Source: Luteolibacter ambystomatis
GTDB taxonomy: Bacteria; Verrucomicrobiota; Verrucomicrobiia; Verrucomicrobiales; Akkermansiaceae
Assembly (NCBI RefSeq): GCF_018137965.1
Contig: NZ_CP073100.1
Span: forward strand, 558,001 to 622,000
Length of the DNA stretch: 64,000 bases
Direction: 5' to 3'
Shown here: positions 8,886 through 17,584 of the stretch, one piece after another
Numbering within the stretch: position 1 is the stretch's first letter
Layout: the number at the start of each line of letters is the position of its first letter
The notes under the pieces: generated by a model
Told to the model about the DNA's origin: nothing
The model's database searches: none
What the model saw: only the letters and a program-made list of their open reading frames with translations
Translations under genes and position numbers: made by a program

Positions 8886-9908
8886 TCACTCCAGCACCAT
8901 CATCACCGGCCGGTGGTCGGAGGCCTCCCCGCAGGCGGGTTCGTCCACCACGCGGGAGGCTTTCGCATCGACCTCGGGTTTCAGGGTTTTACTGACCATG
9001 ATCCAATCGAAGCGGGAATAGATGTCCTCATAGTCCCAGTGCTGGGTCCATGTCTCACCGTGTGAATCGGCCAAGGCCAGTGGAGTGAGTGAGTCCTGAC
9101 GATTGGCTCCACCCTGGAGGGTCTTCACCACCGTGCTGGCCTTGGTGTCGTTGAAATCGCCGTAGGCGATCAAACGGGTGGAAGGGGCCGCGGCGAGAAT
9201 GCCTTCGATGTGATCGCGCAGCAGATGCCCCTCGCTGGCCCGCATCTGCTCCTGATCTCCCTCCTGTACATCGCGCTTCGATTTCAAATGCGCGCCCAGG
9301 AAGCGGTAGTCTTTTTCATTCACACGCACGGTGGCATCGAGAATGCCGCGCTGCATGCCGTAAGTCCTGCCGTTCAGAAGGTAGCTGGTTTTCGAGGGCT
9401 TGACCGTGGCGGTGATGGGAAATCGTGAAAGCAGGGCGAGGTGGCGGATGGGATCGGCACCGCCGGCATGGTGGACGTGCGGCAGATCGATTCCGGCCGC
9501 CTTGAGCCGGGTTTGGAGTTCGGCGAGGTCGGAGGATTCACCGATCTCACACACGCCGAGGATGTCCGGCTTTGTGGCGGCCAGCACCGCGATCACCGCC
9601 TGCTTGGCCTTTTCCGGCTTGGTGCCGTCGGTGGTGGCCTTGCTGCCTGGATAGCGGTTGCGGTCCAGCCAGTTCTCCACGTTGTAGGCCACGAAACGGA
9701 CCGGGCCGTTGGTGGCGTGTTCCTCCGTCTTCGGTCTGGGCGGAGGTGTGGTCGCCGTGGTGGATGGGGAGGAGGGCGCTGCATCCGTCCAATCCGGCGT
9801 GCCTGCGGACTTCTTCTCACAACCGCCGGAAAGCAGGCACAGCGTGGAAAGCAAAAACGCCCCGAGGAGTCCCGGAGCGTTGATGCGGTTGGAAATCCGG
9901 AAGAACAT
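8886..9908 (-). CDS. Endonuclease/exonuclease/phosphatase-fold lipoprotein
   Basis: 340 residues from the ATG at 9908; the longer upstream frame overlaps the tatA-like gene and is rejected. The N-terminus (NAPGLLGAFLLSTLCLLSGGC) is a lipoprotein signal with lipobox LSGGC, so the protein is exported and lipid-anchored. A Pro/Thr-rich linker precedes the EEP fold: VRFVAYNVENWLD, DILGVCEIGE, LIAYGDFNDTKAS and the terminal EASDHRPVMMVLE, which give the metal and catalytic Asn, Glu, Asp and His residues. Likely a secreted nuclease or phosphodiesterase; substrate unknown. Starts 4 bases after the tatA-like stop, so co-transcribed. Confidence 0.88.
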   Translation of the reverse strand: MFFRISNRINAPGLLGAFLLSTLCLLSGGCEKKSAGTPDWTDAAPSSPSTTATTPPPRPKTEEHATNGPVRFVAYNVENWLDRNRYPGSKATTDGTKPEKAKQAVIAVLAATKPDILGVCEIGESSDLAELQTRLKAAGIDLPHVHHAGGADPIRHLALLSRFPITATVKPSKTSYLLNGRTYGMQRGILDATVRVNEKDYRFLGAHLKSKRDVQEGDQEQMRASEGHLLRDHIEGILAAAPSTRLIAYGDFNDTKASTVVKTLQGGANRQDSLTPLALADSHGETWTQHWDYEDIYSRFDWIMVSKTLKPEVDAKASRVVDEPACGEASDHRPVMMVLE

Positions 9909-9912
9909 CCGG

Positions 9913-10188
9913 TCAGGCGTCGGTCGTCTCCTTTTTGACAGGCTCTGCCACGACTTCGACGGGGGCCTGAGCCTGGGGTTCCGTGCGGGGCTCCGTCTTC
10001 TGGGCTTCCTTGACACGGACTTCGTCCGCAGCGCGGGTGATCTCACGCTCGAAATCATCGCGGGCCTTCTTGAATTCGCCCATGCTCTTGCCGATGCCGC
10101 GGGCCAGCTCCGGAAGCTTTTTCGCTCCGAAGAGGAGCAGAATGACGATGAAAATCAGAATCAGTTCAGGTGTGCCGAGCGGTCCCAT
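9913..10188 (-). CDS. tatA: Twin-arginine translocase TatA/TatE-type protein
   Basis: 91 residues. The N-terminal helix GTPELILIFIVILLLFGAKKLPELARGIGKSMGEFKK has the FG hinge and amphipathic helix of TatA-family proteins, followed by an acidic/charged tail. TatA forms the translocation pore for folded substrates. No tatB or tatC lies nearby, so it must work with components encoded elsewhere. At least one Tat-type substrate, the phospholipase C at 23458-26004, is in this window. TatA and TatB are hard to separate from sequence; the short tail favours TatA/E. Confidence 0.9.
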   Translation of the reverse strand: MGPLGTPELILIFIVILLLFGAKKLPELARGIGKSMGEFKKARDDFEREITRAADEVRVKEAQKTEPRTEPQAQAPVEVVAEPVKKETTDA

Positions 10189-10369
10189 GGTGGTGTGAAG
10201 TCGGGAGGAAACGTAGTGGTGGGGGGAGGACTTGCAATGGATTTATCAACTCCGGAGCATGTCGGTCCCCGGGTGAAAAACCGGTGTGGAGACGGGCTTT
10301 TGTTCAAGGAAAGCAGGCCTGCGATCTTTTTCGATTACGATTCCCGCCGGTTTCCGGCAAACCCGGGCC

Positions 10370-12958
10370 GTGTCGCTGCCTGTTTTCGAAATCGAGTCCG
10401 CACTCCGCGCCGCCGTCGCCAAGCCGGAACGCGCCCGTTTGCTGCTGAAGGCTCCCACGGGCTCGGGCAAGTCCACCGCCGTGCCGGGCATGCTGGCGGA
10501 TGCCGGAGTCGCCGGGAAGATCGTGGTGATCGAACCGCGGCGCATGGCCGCCCGGCTGCTCGCCGGATGGGTGGCCAAGCTCCGTGGCACGCAACTCGGA
10601 GCGGGAGTGGGCTATTCGGTCCGCTTCGACAGCCGCTATGGCCGGGATACGAAGATCGTCTATGTCACGGATGGCGTGTTCCAGCGCTGGCTCCAGGATG
10701 ATCCGGAGCTCTCCGACGTAGGGGCGGTGGTGTTCGATGAGTTCCATGAGCGCCGTCTCGCCGTGGATGTGGCGCTGGCCCGTTGTCTCGATCTACAGGA
10801 CGGCCGCCGTCCTGATCTGAAGGTGCTGGTGATGTCCGCCACCCTTGAAACCGCCGGACTAGCCGACTACCTCGCTCCCGCCGAAACCTTGGAAGCAGGT
10901 GGCCGGACTTTTCCCGTGGAGGTGCTGTACCGACCCGAACGTGCGCCCCAGCACGATCGCCGTGGCGGGGCGCCGCGTGAAACTCCGGTGTGGGAACGCA
11001 TGGCGGCGGTATGCCGGGAGGCCATGGCGATGCCGGACCCGGGGAACATCCTGATGTTCCTCGCGGGTACGCATGAGATCCGGAAGACCATCGAGACGCT
11101 GCAGAACAGTTCGTTTTCCCGCGGTTGGGACGTTTTTCCGCTCTACAGCAGCCTGCCGCCCGCAGCCCAGGAGGCCGCCATCGCACCCGGATCGCGCCCG
11201 AAAATCATCGTGGCCACCAACGTGGCGGAGACCTCGCTGACCATTGATGGCGTGAGGACTGTGATCGATTCCGGACTCGCCCGCGTGGCATCGTTCGACC
11301 CGCGCCGGGGCATCGATACCCTTCACATCAAGAAGATCTCCCGTGCGTCCGCTGAACAGCGTGCGGGTCGCGCGGGTCGTACTGCACCGGGCCGCTGCCT
11401 ACGGTTGTGGAGCGAGGCGGAGCATGCGCGGCGCGAGGCCTTCGAGGCAGCGGAGGTGCGGCGTGTCGACCTGGGCGAATGCGTGCTGCTGCTGAAGGCG
11501 GCGGGTGTTTCGGAGATCCGCGCGTTCCGATGGTTGGATGCACCGGCGGAAGATTCGCTGCAACGCGCCGAACGCCTGCTGCACGACCTCGGCGCTTTGG
11601 ATGCGCATGGCGTGCTCACGGATGAGGGAAGGAAGATGGCGGCGCTGCCGCTGGAGCCGCGTTTTTCCCGGCTCATGCTGGCGGGGATGGAGCACGGTTG
11701 TGTGGCGGAGACCGCCTTCATTGCCGCTGCTGTGCAAGGGGAGGGGATCTTCAGCAGTCGTCCGGGCAGTGCGAGCCGGAAGGATTTCATCTTCGCGGAG
11801 GATGGCAGCGACTTCGCCGGTGAATGGCGGGCATTTGAATCCGCGGAGGCGATGAACTTCGATCCGCAGCGGTGTTCGCAACTCGGCATCCATGGCCGTG
11901 GCGCCCGTGAGGTGGCGCAGGGTTTCGACCGGCTCGCAGGGCTCGCCAAGCGCGCCGGATGGGAGTGGAATGCGATCGATTTCCGCGCCAATCGCGAGCG
12001 GGTGGCGAAGGCCATGCTGGCGTCCTTCAGCGACCGCCTCGGCATCCGTCTGGGACAGGGGACGCTGGCGTGCAAGATGGTTGGCAACCGCAAGGGCAAG
12101 CTCGATGAGGATTCGTGCGCCCGTCATGCTCCGGCCTTTGTGGCGGCGGAAATCACCGAGGTGGAGGCACGGGAGATCATCGTGCATCTGCGCCGTGCCA
12201 CCGGCATCGATCCGGAGTGGTTGCGCGAATTGTTTCCGGAGGACTTCGCCCTGACGGATGGCGCTTCCTACGATGAAACCCGTAGAAGGGTGGTCGCGCG
12301 GAAGGAAACCAAGTTCCGTGATCTGGTGATCGAGGCGAGGGAGAGCGATCATAACGTCAATCTCGATGCCGCGGCGGAGATTCTTGCCGCGCGCGTGCTT
12401 TCCGGCGAACTGGTGCTCAAAAACTGGGACGCGCAGGTCGAGCAATGGACCGCGCGCCTTGCCGGTCTTGGCAAATGGATGCCGGAGCTGGAGATGCCCG
12501 GTTGGTCGGACGAAGACCATGCCGCCGCCATCGCGCAGATCTGCCATGGGGCGGTGGCTTACAAGGACATCAAGGAACGTTCCGTGTGGCCGGTGCTGCG
12601 CGAGTGGCTCAGTGGACCGCAGCGTGCGGCGCTGGATTCCTACGCTCCGGAGCGCATCAATCTCGCCAACGGCCAGTCCGCGAAAATCACCTACGAGCCG
12701 GGCAAGGACCCGTGGATCGCGGTGAAGGCCCAGCACCTTTTCGGGGTTTGGGAAACGCCGGCCATCGCTTCCGGCCGGGTGCCGCTGGTGGTCCACATCC
12801 TCACGCCCGGTCACAAGCCGTGGCAGATGACGAAGGATTTAAAAAACTTCTGGGCCGGAGGCTACGCGCAGATGAAGAAGGAAGTGGCGGGGCGTTATCC
12901 GCGCCATCCGTGGCCGGATGATCCGAAGGCTTGGCTGGCCTCGGGTGGCAGGAAGTGA
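10370..12958 (+). CDS. hrpB: ATP-dependent helicase HrpB
   Basis: 862 residues from the GTG at 10370, chosen because SLPVFEIESALRAAV aligns with the usual HrpB N-terminus; the frame also opens at 10286. DEAH-box motifs are in order: APTGSGKST (I), EPRRMAAR (Ia), FDEFHERR (II, DEFH), MSATLE (III), ATNVAETSLTIDGV (V) and [12 protein letters not shown] (VI). The HA2 and HrpB C-terminal regions follow. HrpB is a putative RNA helicase of unknown substrate, common in Gram-negative bacteria. It is divergent from tatA, so the promoter lies in the roughly 180 bases before it. Confidence 0.93.
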   Translation: MSLPVFEIESALRAAVAKPERARLLLKAPTGSGKSTAVPGMLADAGVAGKIVVIEPRRMAARLLAGWVAKLRGTQLGAGVGYSVRFDSRYGRDTKIVYVTDGVFQRWLQDDPELSDVGAVVFDEFHERRLAVDVALARCLDLQDGRRPDLKVLVMSATLETAGLADYLAPAETLEAGGRTFPVEVLYRPERAPQHDRRGGAPRETPVWERMAAVCREAMAMPDPGNILMFLAGTHEIRKTIETLQNSSFSRGWDVFPLYSSLPPAAQEAAIAPGSRPKIIVATNVAETSLTIDGVRTVIDSGLARVASFDPRRGIDTLHIKKISRASAEQRAGRAGRTAPGRCLRLWSEAEHARREAFEAAEVRRVDLGECVLLLKAAGVSEIRAFRWLDAPAEDSLQRAERLLHDLGALDAHGVLTDEGRKMAALPLEPRFSRLMLAGMEHGCVAETAFIAAAVQGEGIFSSRPGSASRKDFIFAEDGSDFAGEWRAFESAEAMNFDPQRCSQLGIHGRGAREVAQGFDRLAGLAKRAGWEWNAIDFRANRERVAKAMLASFSDRLGIRLGQGTLACKMVGNRKGKLDEDSCARHAPAFVAAEITEVEAREIIVHLRRATGIDPEWLRELFPEDFALTDGASYDETRRRVVARKETKFRDLVIEARESDHNVNLDAAAEILAARVLSGELVLKNWDAQVEQWTARLAGLGKWMPELEMPGWSDEDHAAAIAQICHGAVAYKDIKERSVWPVLREWLSGPQRAALDSYAPERINLANGQSAKITYEPGKDPWIAVKAQHLFGVWETPAIASGRVPLVVHILTPGHKPWQMTKDLKNFWAGGYAQMKKEVAGRYPRHPWPDDPKAWLASGGRK

Positions 12959-12978
12959 CAGCCTGCTTTCCGATTCCC

Positions 12979-13542
12979 ATGCCGCGCATCCTGTTCCTGC
13001 TTTCCCTGTTGCTCATCGTTGCCGCCATCCTGGTGCGCAGTTGGCATGGGAAGCGCATCATCGCCGGATACGGCGGACGCCGTATCCGGGTGAATGCCGC
13101 GGGCTGGCAGAATCTTTTCGGCGAGGAGGTGAAAGCCCCCGCCACGGAATCCTCAGCGGCCGAGTGTGGTCGCGCGCTCCGCGAGGCGGCGCTGGTCCAG
13201 TGGGAGAGGGACAATTCAGCGGCGTCCCGCGGTCGCGAGGCGGCCCGGCGTTTCGGCCTTGGGGTGCCGCCGTTCACGCTGGTGGTGGTGATCTTCGCTT
13301 GGGCCGTGGCGAAGCTGCCATTCTTCACTGGCATCGCGGTGGTGTTCGCGGCCACGGCCTTGGCGGTGATGTTCGGGCTGGCTTCGATCGGGACGGAACT
13401 GCGTGCGGTCGCGGCTGCCACGAAGCTGGCGCGGGCGCGTCACATTTTCCCGCGTCAGGAGGATGAAGAGGCAGCCATCGCCTGCGCCCGGGCCGAGGTG
13501 TGGATGCACACGCTCCCGCCGATACTACGATGGTTCTCGTAG
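12979..13542 (+). CDS. Small membrane protein of unknown function
   Basis: 187 residues from the ATG at 12979. N-terminal hydrophobic helix MPRILFLLSLLLIVAAILVRSWHGKR, then a soluble stretch, then two adjacent hydrophobic segments (about residues 95-135, FTLVVVIFAWAVAKLPFFTG and VVFAATALAVMFGLAS). The C-terminal part is helical. I do not recognise a family. It begins 20 bases after hrpB, so it is probably co-transcribed. The translation is clean over its length, which supports a real gene. Confidence 0.65.
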   Translation: MPRILFLLSLLLIVAAILVRSWHGKRIIAGYGGRRIRVNAAGWQNLFGEEVKAPATESSAAECGRALREAALVQWERDNSAASRGREAARRFGLGVPPFTLVVVIFAWAVAKLPFFTGIAVVFAATALAVMFGLASIGTELRAVAAATKLARARHIFPRQEDEEAAIACARAEVWMHTLPPILRWFS

Positions 13543-13583
13543 TAACTCCGGCACATGATTCCTCCCGGACGGGGGATCGCCGC

Positions 13584-13730
13584 TTACTTCTTCGCCACGG
13601 GGGATTTCCCGCAGCCGCAGTCTTTTCCGCAGCCGCCACCGGCCTTCTTCGGGCCGAGCAGCCGGAAGCAGAAGATCAGCAGCGTGACGGCGACGATGCC
13701 GAGCGCGACGATGGTTTGCCAGTGGGGCAT
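13584..13730 (-). CDS. FeoB-associated Cys-rich small membrane protein
   Basis: 48 residues, read directly from the minus strand. A single transmembrane helix (WQTIVALGIVAVTLLIFCF) is followed by KKAGGGCGKDCGCGKS, three Cys in a Gly/Lys context. This is the architecture of the small proteins encoded at the 3' end of many feo operons. It starts 18 bases downstream of the feoB stop on the same strand. The Cys cluster may hold iron or contact FeoB; this is inferred from position. Confidence 0.82.
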   Translation of the reverse strand: MPHWQTIVALGIVAVTLLIFCFRLLGPKKAGGGCGKDCGCGKSPVAKK

Positions 13731-13748
13731 GGGAGGCAGGAGCGGGGT

Positions 13749-15638
13749 TCAATGAAGGCCGAGCAAATGCCCGCCTTGGTAAACGATCAATGAGGCCACA
13801 TACGCGAAAACGCTCATGAACGCAAATTGTCCGGCCGCCCATTTCCAGGAGCCGGACTCGCGTGCGACCACTGCGGAGGTGGCCAGGCACTGGAGCGCGA
13901 AAACGTAGAATACCAGCAGCGAAACCACCGACAGCGGTGTGAACAGCGCGCGGCCATCAGGCCAGGTGGCCTGGGTGATCTGGTCGCGGAGGTTCGCGCG
14001 GTCGGCTTCTTCATCCTCGCTCTCCTCCACGTGGAAGATGACGCCCATGGTGGTATTGAAGGTTTCGCGTGCGGCGAAGGAGGTGAGGATGGCGGTGCCG
14101 GTGCGGCCATCAAAGCCGAGCGGCTTCACCACCGGCTCGATGAGCGCGCCGACGCGACCGATGGCGCTGTGCGCAAGCTGCTCGCCCTTGTCCTCACTGT
14201 CGGTCTTCGGGAAAGTCTGGAGCGCCCACAGGACAATCGAAATGCCGAGAATGAGCGTGCCGGCCTTTTTCAGGAAGGCCATCGCACGGTCGCCGACGTG
14301 ACGGAAGATGTAGCTCCATTGCGGCCCACGGTAGAGCGGCAGCTCCAGCATGAAGTGGTTCGGTTGCTTGTCCGGGCCGAGCCGGCCGCGCAGCACGCGT
14401 GCCACGACGAAGGCGGAGAGAGTGCCCAGCACGTAGAAGCCGAACAGCACCGCCGCCTGTTTCCACGAGCCTTCCTTGCCATCCAGCAGCAGCGGAACGA
14501 GCAGGAAATAGACGGGCAGGCGCGCCGAGCAGCTCATCCACGGCGCGACGAAAATGGTAACCAGGCGCTCTTTGGCCGAGTCGATCGTGCGGGTGGCCAT
14601 GATGCCGGGGATGGCGCAGGCGTAGGAACTGAAGAGCGGCAGGAACGCCTTTCCACTCAGCCCGGCCTTCGCCATCAGCCCGTCCATCAGATAGGCCGCG
14701 CGCGCCATGTAGCCGGAGCTTTCCAACAGGCCGATGAAGAGGAACAGCAGCACGATCTGGGGCAGGAACACCACCACCGCGCCTACGCCCGGAATGATCC
14801 CGTCCACGATCAGCGAATGCAGGTCACCCTCGGGCATTTTCGTTCCGATCCATTTGGCCAGATCGCCGATGCTGCCACTGATGAGGTCCATCGGGATCTT
14901 CGCGAACGAGAAGATCGCCCAGAAGACCGAGAACATGATGAGGATGAAGGCCAGCCAGCCGAACACCGGATGCAGGAAGAAGCGGTCGAGCTTGTCGGAC
15001 AGTGTCTGCTGGTGCTCGCCGGGACGGCGTGCCGCCAGTTCGCACAGGCGGGCGACCATGTCGCGCCGCGCGGTTTCCGGATCCTCCGCACCATCCAGCC
15101 ACGGGCTTTCCGCCGGAGGAGGGAAGGGGTGGCTCATGGCCTGCTTCAGATCAACCAGGCCTTTGCCGGCATTCGCCTGGATCGGTACCACCGGCACATT
15201 GAGTTCCTCGGAAAGCTTTGCGGGGTCGAGGCGCAGGCCCTGCTTCTCCGCCACATCCACCATGTTCAGGGCGATCACGACAGGCACGCCGAGTTCGATC
15301 GTCTGGAGGACGAGATTGAGCTGTCGCTCCATGCTGGAGGCATCCACCACGCAGATGGCGAGATCGGGCTTCGGCGTGCCTTCCAGTTCGCCCATCAGCG
15401 CGTCGCGGGCGATTTTTTCGTCCGGAGAGGTGGAGCGCAGCGAGTAGCAGCCCGGCAGATCCAGAATCCGCAGTTTCTGGCCGTGGGCGGTGAACATCTC
15501 CCCCGATTTCACGGCCACCGTGACCCCAGCGTAGTTGCCGACATGGGCGGCTGACTTGGTCAGAGCGTTGAAAAGAGTCGTTTTCCCGGCGTTGGGATTG
15601 CCCACGAGGGCGACGGTTTCGAGGGAAGGTGCGGACAT
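13749..15638 (-). CDS. feoB: Ferrous iron transporter FeoB
   Basis: 629 residues. N-terminal G domain: G1 VGNPNAGKTT at about residues 12-21, G2 region NYAGVTVAVKSG, G3 DLPGCYSL, G4 ALNMVD. Then the membrane domain with two gates: GVGAVVVFLPQIVLLFLFIGLLESSGYMARAAY and the second Cys-containing MSCSARLPVYFLL. The core is intact but on the short side for FeoB (700-770 residues is common). It imports Fe2+ across the inner membrane with GTPase control. Sits between feoA (38 bases upstream) and the Cys-rich gene. Confidence 0.96.
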   Translation of the reverse strand: MSAPSLETVALVGNPNAGKTTLFNALTKSAAHVGNYAGVTVAVKSGEMFTAHGQKLRILDLPGCYSLRSTSPDEKIARDALMGELEGTPKPDLAICVVDASSMERQLNLVLQTIELGVPVVIALNMVDVAEKQGLRLDPAKLSEELNVPVVPIQANAGKGLVDLKQAMSHPFPPPAESPWLDGAEDPETARRDMVARLCELAARRPGEHQQTLSDKLDRFFLHPVFGWLAFILIMFSVFWAIFSFAKIPMDLISGSIGDLAKWIGTKMPEGDLHSLIVDGIIPGVGAVVVFLPQIVLLFLFIGLLESSGYMARAAYLMDGLMAKAGLSGKAFLPLFSSYACAIPGIMATRTIDSAKERLVTIFVAPWMSCSARLPVYFLLVPLLLDGKEGSWKQAAVLFGFYVLGTLSAFVVARVLRGRLGPDKQPNHFMLELPLYRGPQWSYIFRHVGDRAMAFLKKAGTLILGISIVLWALQTFPKTDSEDKGEQLAHSAIGRVGALIEPVVKPLGFDGRTGTAILTSFAARETFNTTMGVIFHVEESEDEEADRANLRDQITQATWPDGRALFTPLSVVSLLVFYVFALQCLATSAVVARESGSWKWAAGQFAFMSVFAYVASLIVYQGGHLLGLH

Positions 15639-15675
15639 CGGGAAAAATGGGGGCGCGGGAGAGGCGCGGCTCGGG

Positions 15676-15930
15676 TCAGGAAACGGGAGCCACCAGCACC
15701 TGCTCCGCCAGCTCGCGGCTGATCGCCATGCGGGTGCCGCAGACCGAACAAATCAGGTTCCGGCCACCGGAAAGCTTGCGGACCTGGATTTGCTCGCAGA
15801 ACCCGAGATCGCGGAGGCGGTCGCATGAAGGACCGCTCAACAGCTTGATTTGCAGATCACAGCCCACGCTCGCCTGGTTCAGCGTCATCGCGCTGTCCGC
15901 GGCTAGGTCGTTGGCGAGCGCTCGTGGCAT
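15676..15930 (-). CDS. feoA: FeoA-domain ferrous iron transport protein
   Basis: 84 residues; a second ATG at 15888 would give 70 residues, closer to the usual FeoA length. The SH3-like FeoA pattern is visible: LSGPSCDRLRDLGFCEQIQVRKLSGGRNLICSVCGTRMAISRELAEQVLV, with the LGF motif and the C-terminal 'R(M/I)AI' strand. FeoA is a small cytoplasmic partner of FeoB. First gene of the feo operon; the roughly 195 bases upstream to the ROK gene should hold the promoter, but I could not identify a convincing Fur box there. Confidence 0.9.
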   Translation of the reverse strand: MPRALANDLAADSAMTLNQASVGCDLQIKLLSGPSCDRLRDLGFCEQIQVRKLSGGRNLICSVCGTRMAISRELAEQVLVAPVS

Positions 15931-16125
15931 GGGGTCGGGGAAGGATCACCTATTGAGACGCTGTTGCAATACGAAAATCCGGCCCTCTAGGTGAATTTTC
16001 AGCCTTATTTCGGACACCTCCTCCGGGTGGCCGGTGGGGTGTGCAGACCGGTAAAATGCACGCCTTTCCACTTGGATTTCCCTTGTCCTGTCAGCACTCT
16101 CTCCGCGATCCATTTGTTTTAATCC

Positions 16126-17523
16126 ATGTCATTGACCGTCTCTCCTCAATTCAAGCCGGTGCTCGATCCCGGTTTCGTCCCCGCCGTGTTGTGGAACCGC
16201 GCCTACGCCGCCAAGGTGGCGAAGGACTCCGGCGCCCGCACCCTCGATCTCGCGCTCGTCCGCCAGGATGGCACGGCCTTCCGCTGGTCCGGCAAGATCC
16301 TCTCCGCCGGTGGTGAAAACGACGCGTTGACCATCAAGTATGTCGAGCGCCTCACCAAATTCCTGCTCTGGCAGAAGGGTGGCAGCCGCTTTCTGATCGC
16401 CGGTGCTCCGGATGTCGCCGCGGCGCTGACCGGAATTTACGCGCCGGAAGGCCTGCGCAAGTTCGACCGCGAGTTCATTGGCACCAAGATTTTCGGTGAG
16501 CCGATCACGATCACCGCCGTGGCCTCTGTAGCCGATCTGCCGGAGGAAAACGGCGGCGTGATGACGCTGGGCCGCAATCTCGGCGGCTGCCGCATCGGCT
16601 TCGACCTCGGTGGCTCCGACCGCAAATGCGCCGCGCTCATCGATGGCGAGGTGGTGTTCTCCGAGGAAGTCGTATGGGACCCGTACTTCCAGAGCGATCC
16701 GCAGTATCACATCGAGGGCATCCACGATTCGCTCCAGCGCGCCGCCGCGCACCTGCCGCGTGTCGATGCCATCGGCGGTTCCTCCGCGGGCGTTTACGTA
16801 AACAATGAAGTCCGCGCAGCCTCGCTCTTCCGCGGCGTCAGCGAGGAGGATTTCGAGAAGCACATCCGCGGCGTGTTCTTCACACTGAAGGACCGCTGGG
16901 GTGGCATCCCCTTCGAAGTCGTGAATGACGGTGAGGTCACCGCGCTGGCTGGTTCGATGGGCCTCAATGCCAACCGCGTGCTCGGCGTGGCGCTCGGCAC
17001 CTCGCAGGCCGCCGGTTATGTCGATGGTGAGGGCCACATTCTGCCGTGGCTCAACGAACTGGCCTTCGCGCCGGTCGATTACCGCGATGACGCTCCGGCC
17101 GATGAGTGGTCCGGCGACATCGGCTGCGGTGCGCAGTATTTCTCCCAGCAGGCCGTCGCCCGCCTCGCTCCCGCCGCTGGCTTCGAGTTCGGCAAGATGC
17201 CGTTCCCGGAGCAGCTCGTGAAGGTGCAGGAAGCGATGAAGGAAGGCGATTCCCGCGCCGCGCAGATCTATGAAACGATCGGTGTCTGCTTCGGCTACGC
17301 CATCGCCCACTACGCCGAGTTCTATGACATCGCGAACCTCCTCATCCTCGGTCGCGTGACTTCCGGCGAAGGCGGCCAGATCATCATCGACGAAGCGGAA
17401 ACCGTGCTCGCCAACGAGTTCCCGGAACTCCGCATCAAGCTCGTGGTGCCGGACGAGAAGACCAAGCGCCACGGCCAGGCCGTCGCCGCCGCCAGCCTTC
17501 CGCCCGCCGCTGCCGCGGTTTGA
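16126..17523 (+). CDS. ROK-family / sugar-kinase-like protein
   Basis: 465 residues, longer than a typical 300-residue ROK kinase because of an N-terminal extension of about 150 residues. The actin/hexokinase fold begins at GGCRIGFDLGGSDRKCAALIDG (the nucleotide phosphate-1 motif, DxGGT variant with Ser instead of Thr), then IGGSSAGVYVNNE and VVNDGEVTALAGSM. The last carries the VxNDG element that places a catalytic Asp in ROK kinases. No helix-turn-helix is seen, so an enzyme is more likely than a repressor. It may phosphorylate a hexose; the substrate is unknown. Single gene, closed by a good terminator. Confidence 0.8.
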   Translation: MSLTVSPQFKPVLDPGFVPAVLWNRAYAAKVAKDSGARTLDLALVRQDGTAFRWSGKILSAGGENDALTIKYVERLTKFLLWQKGGSRFLIAGAPDVAAALTGIYAPEGLRKFDREFIGTKIFGEPITITAVASVADLPEENGGVMTLGRNLGGCRIGFDLGGSDRKCAALIDGEVVFSEEVVWDPYFQSDPQYHIEGIHDSLQRAAAHLPRVDAIGGSSAGVYVNNEVRAASLFRGVSEEDFEKHIRGVFFTLKDRWGGIPFEVVNDGEVTALAGSMGLNANRVLGVALGTSQAAGYVDGEGHILPWLNELAFAPVDYRDDAPADEWSGDIGCGAQYFSQQAVARLAPAAGFEFGKMPFPEQLVKVQEAMKEGDSRAAQIYETIGVCFGYAIAHYAEFYDIANLLILGRVTSGEGGQIIIDEAETVLANEFPELRIKLVVPDEKTKRHGQAVAAASLPPAAAAV

Positions 17524-17541
17524 TCCCCGCGCTGTTTTTCG

Positions 17542-17578
17542 AACACCCCGTCCGGTCCGCCGGGCGGGGTGTTTTGTT
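17542..17578 (+). terminator. Rho-independent terminator after the ROK gene
   Basis: Arms AACACCCCG (17542-17550) and CGGGGTGTT (17565-17573) pair perfectly over nine bases, with further CCGG pairing in the loop. A T-rich tract (GTTTTGTTTG) follows. It lies 19 bases past the stop at 17523 and just before the convergent gene end at 17585, so it may act in both directions. Confidence 0.85.
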
Positions 17579-17584
17579 TGCAGA

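Noticed and set aside
13827..15554. 575-codon plus-strand frame opposite feoB
   Set aside because: Gln/His/Arg-rich shadow without motifs; feoB is intact on the minus strand.
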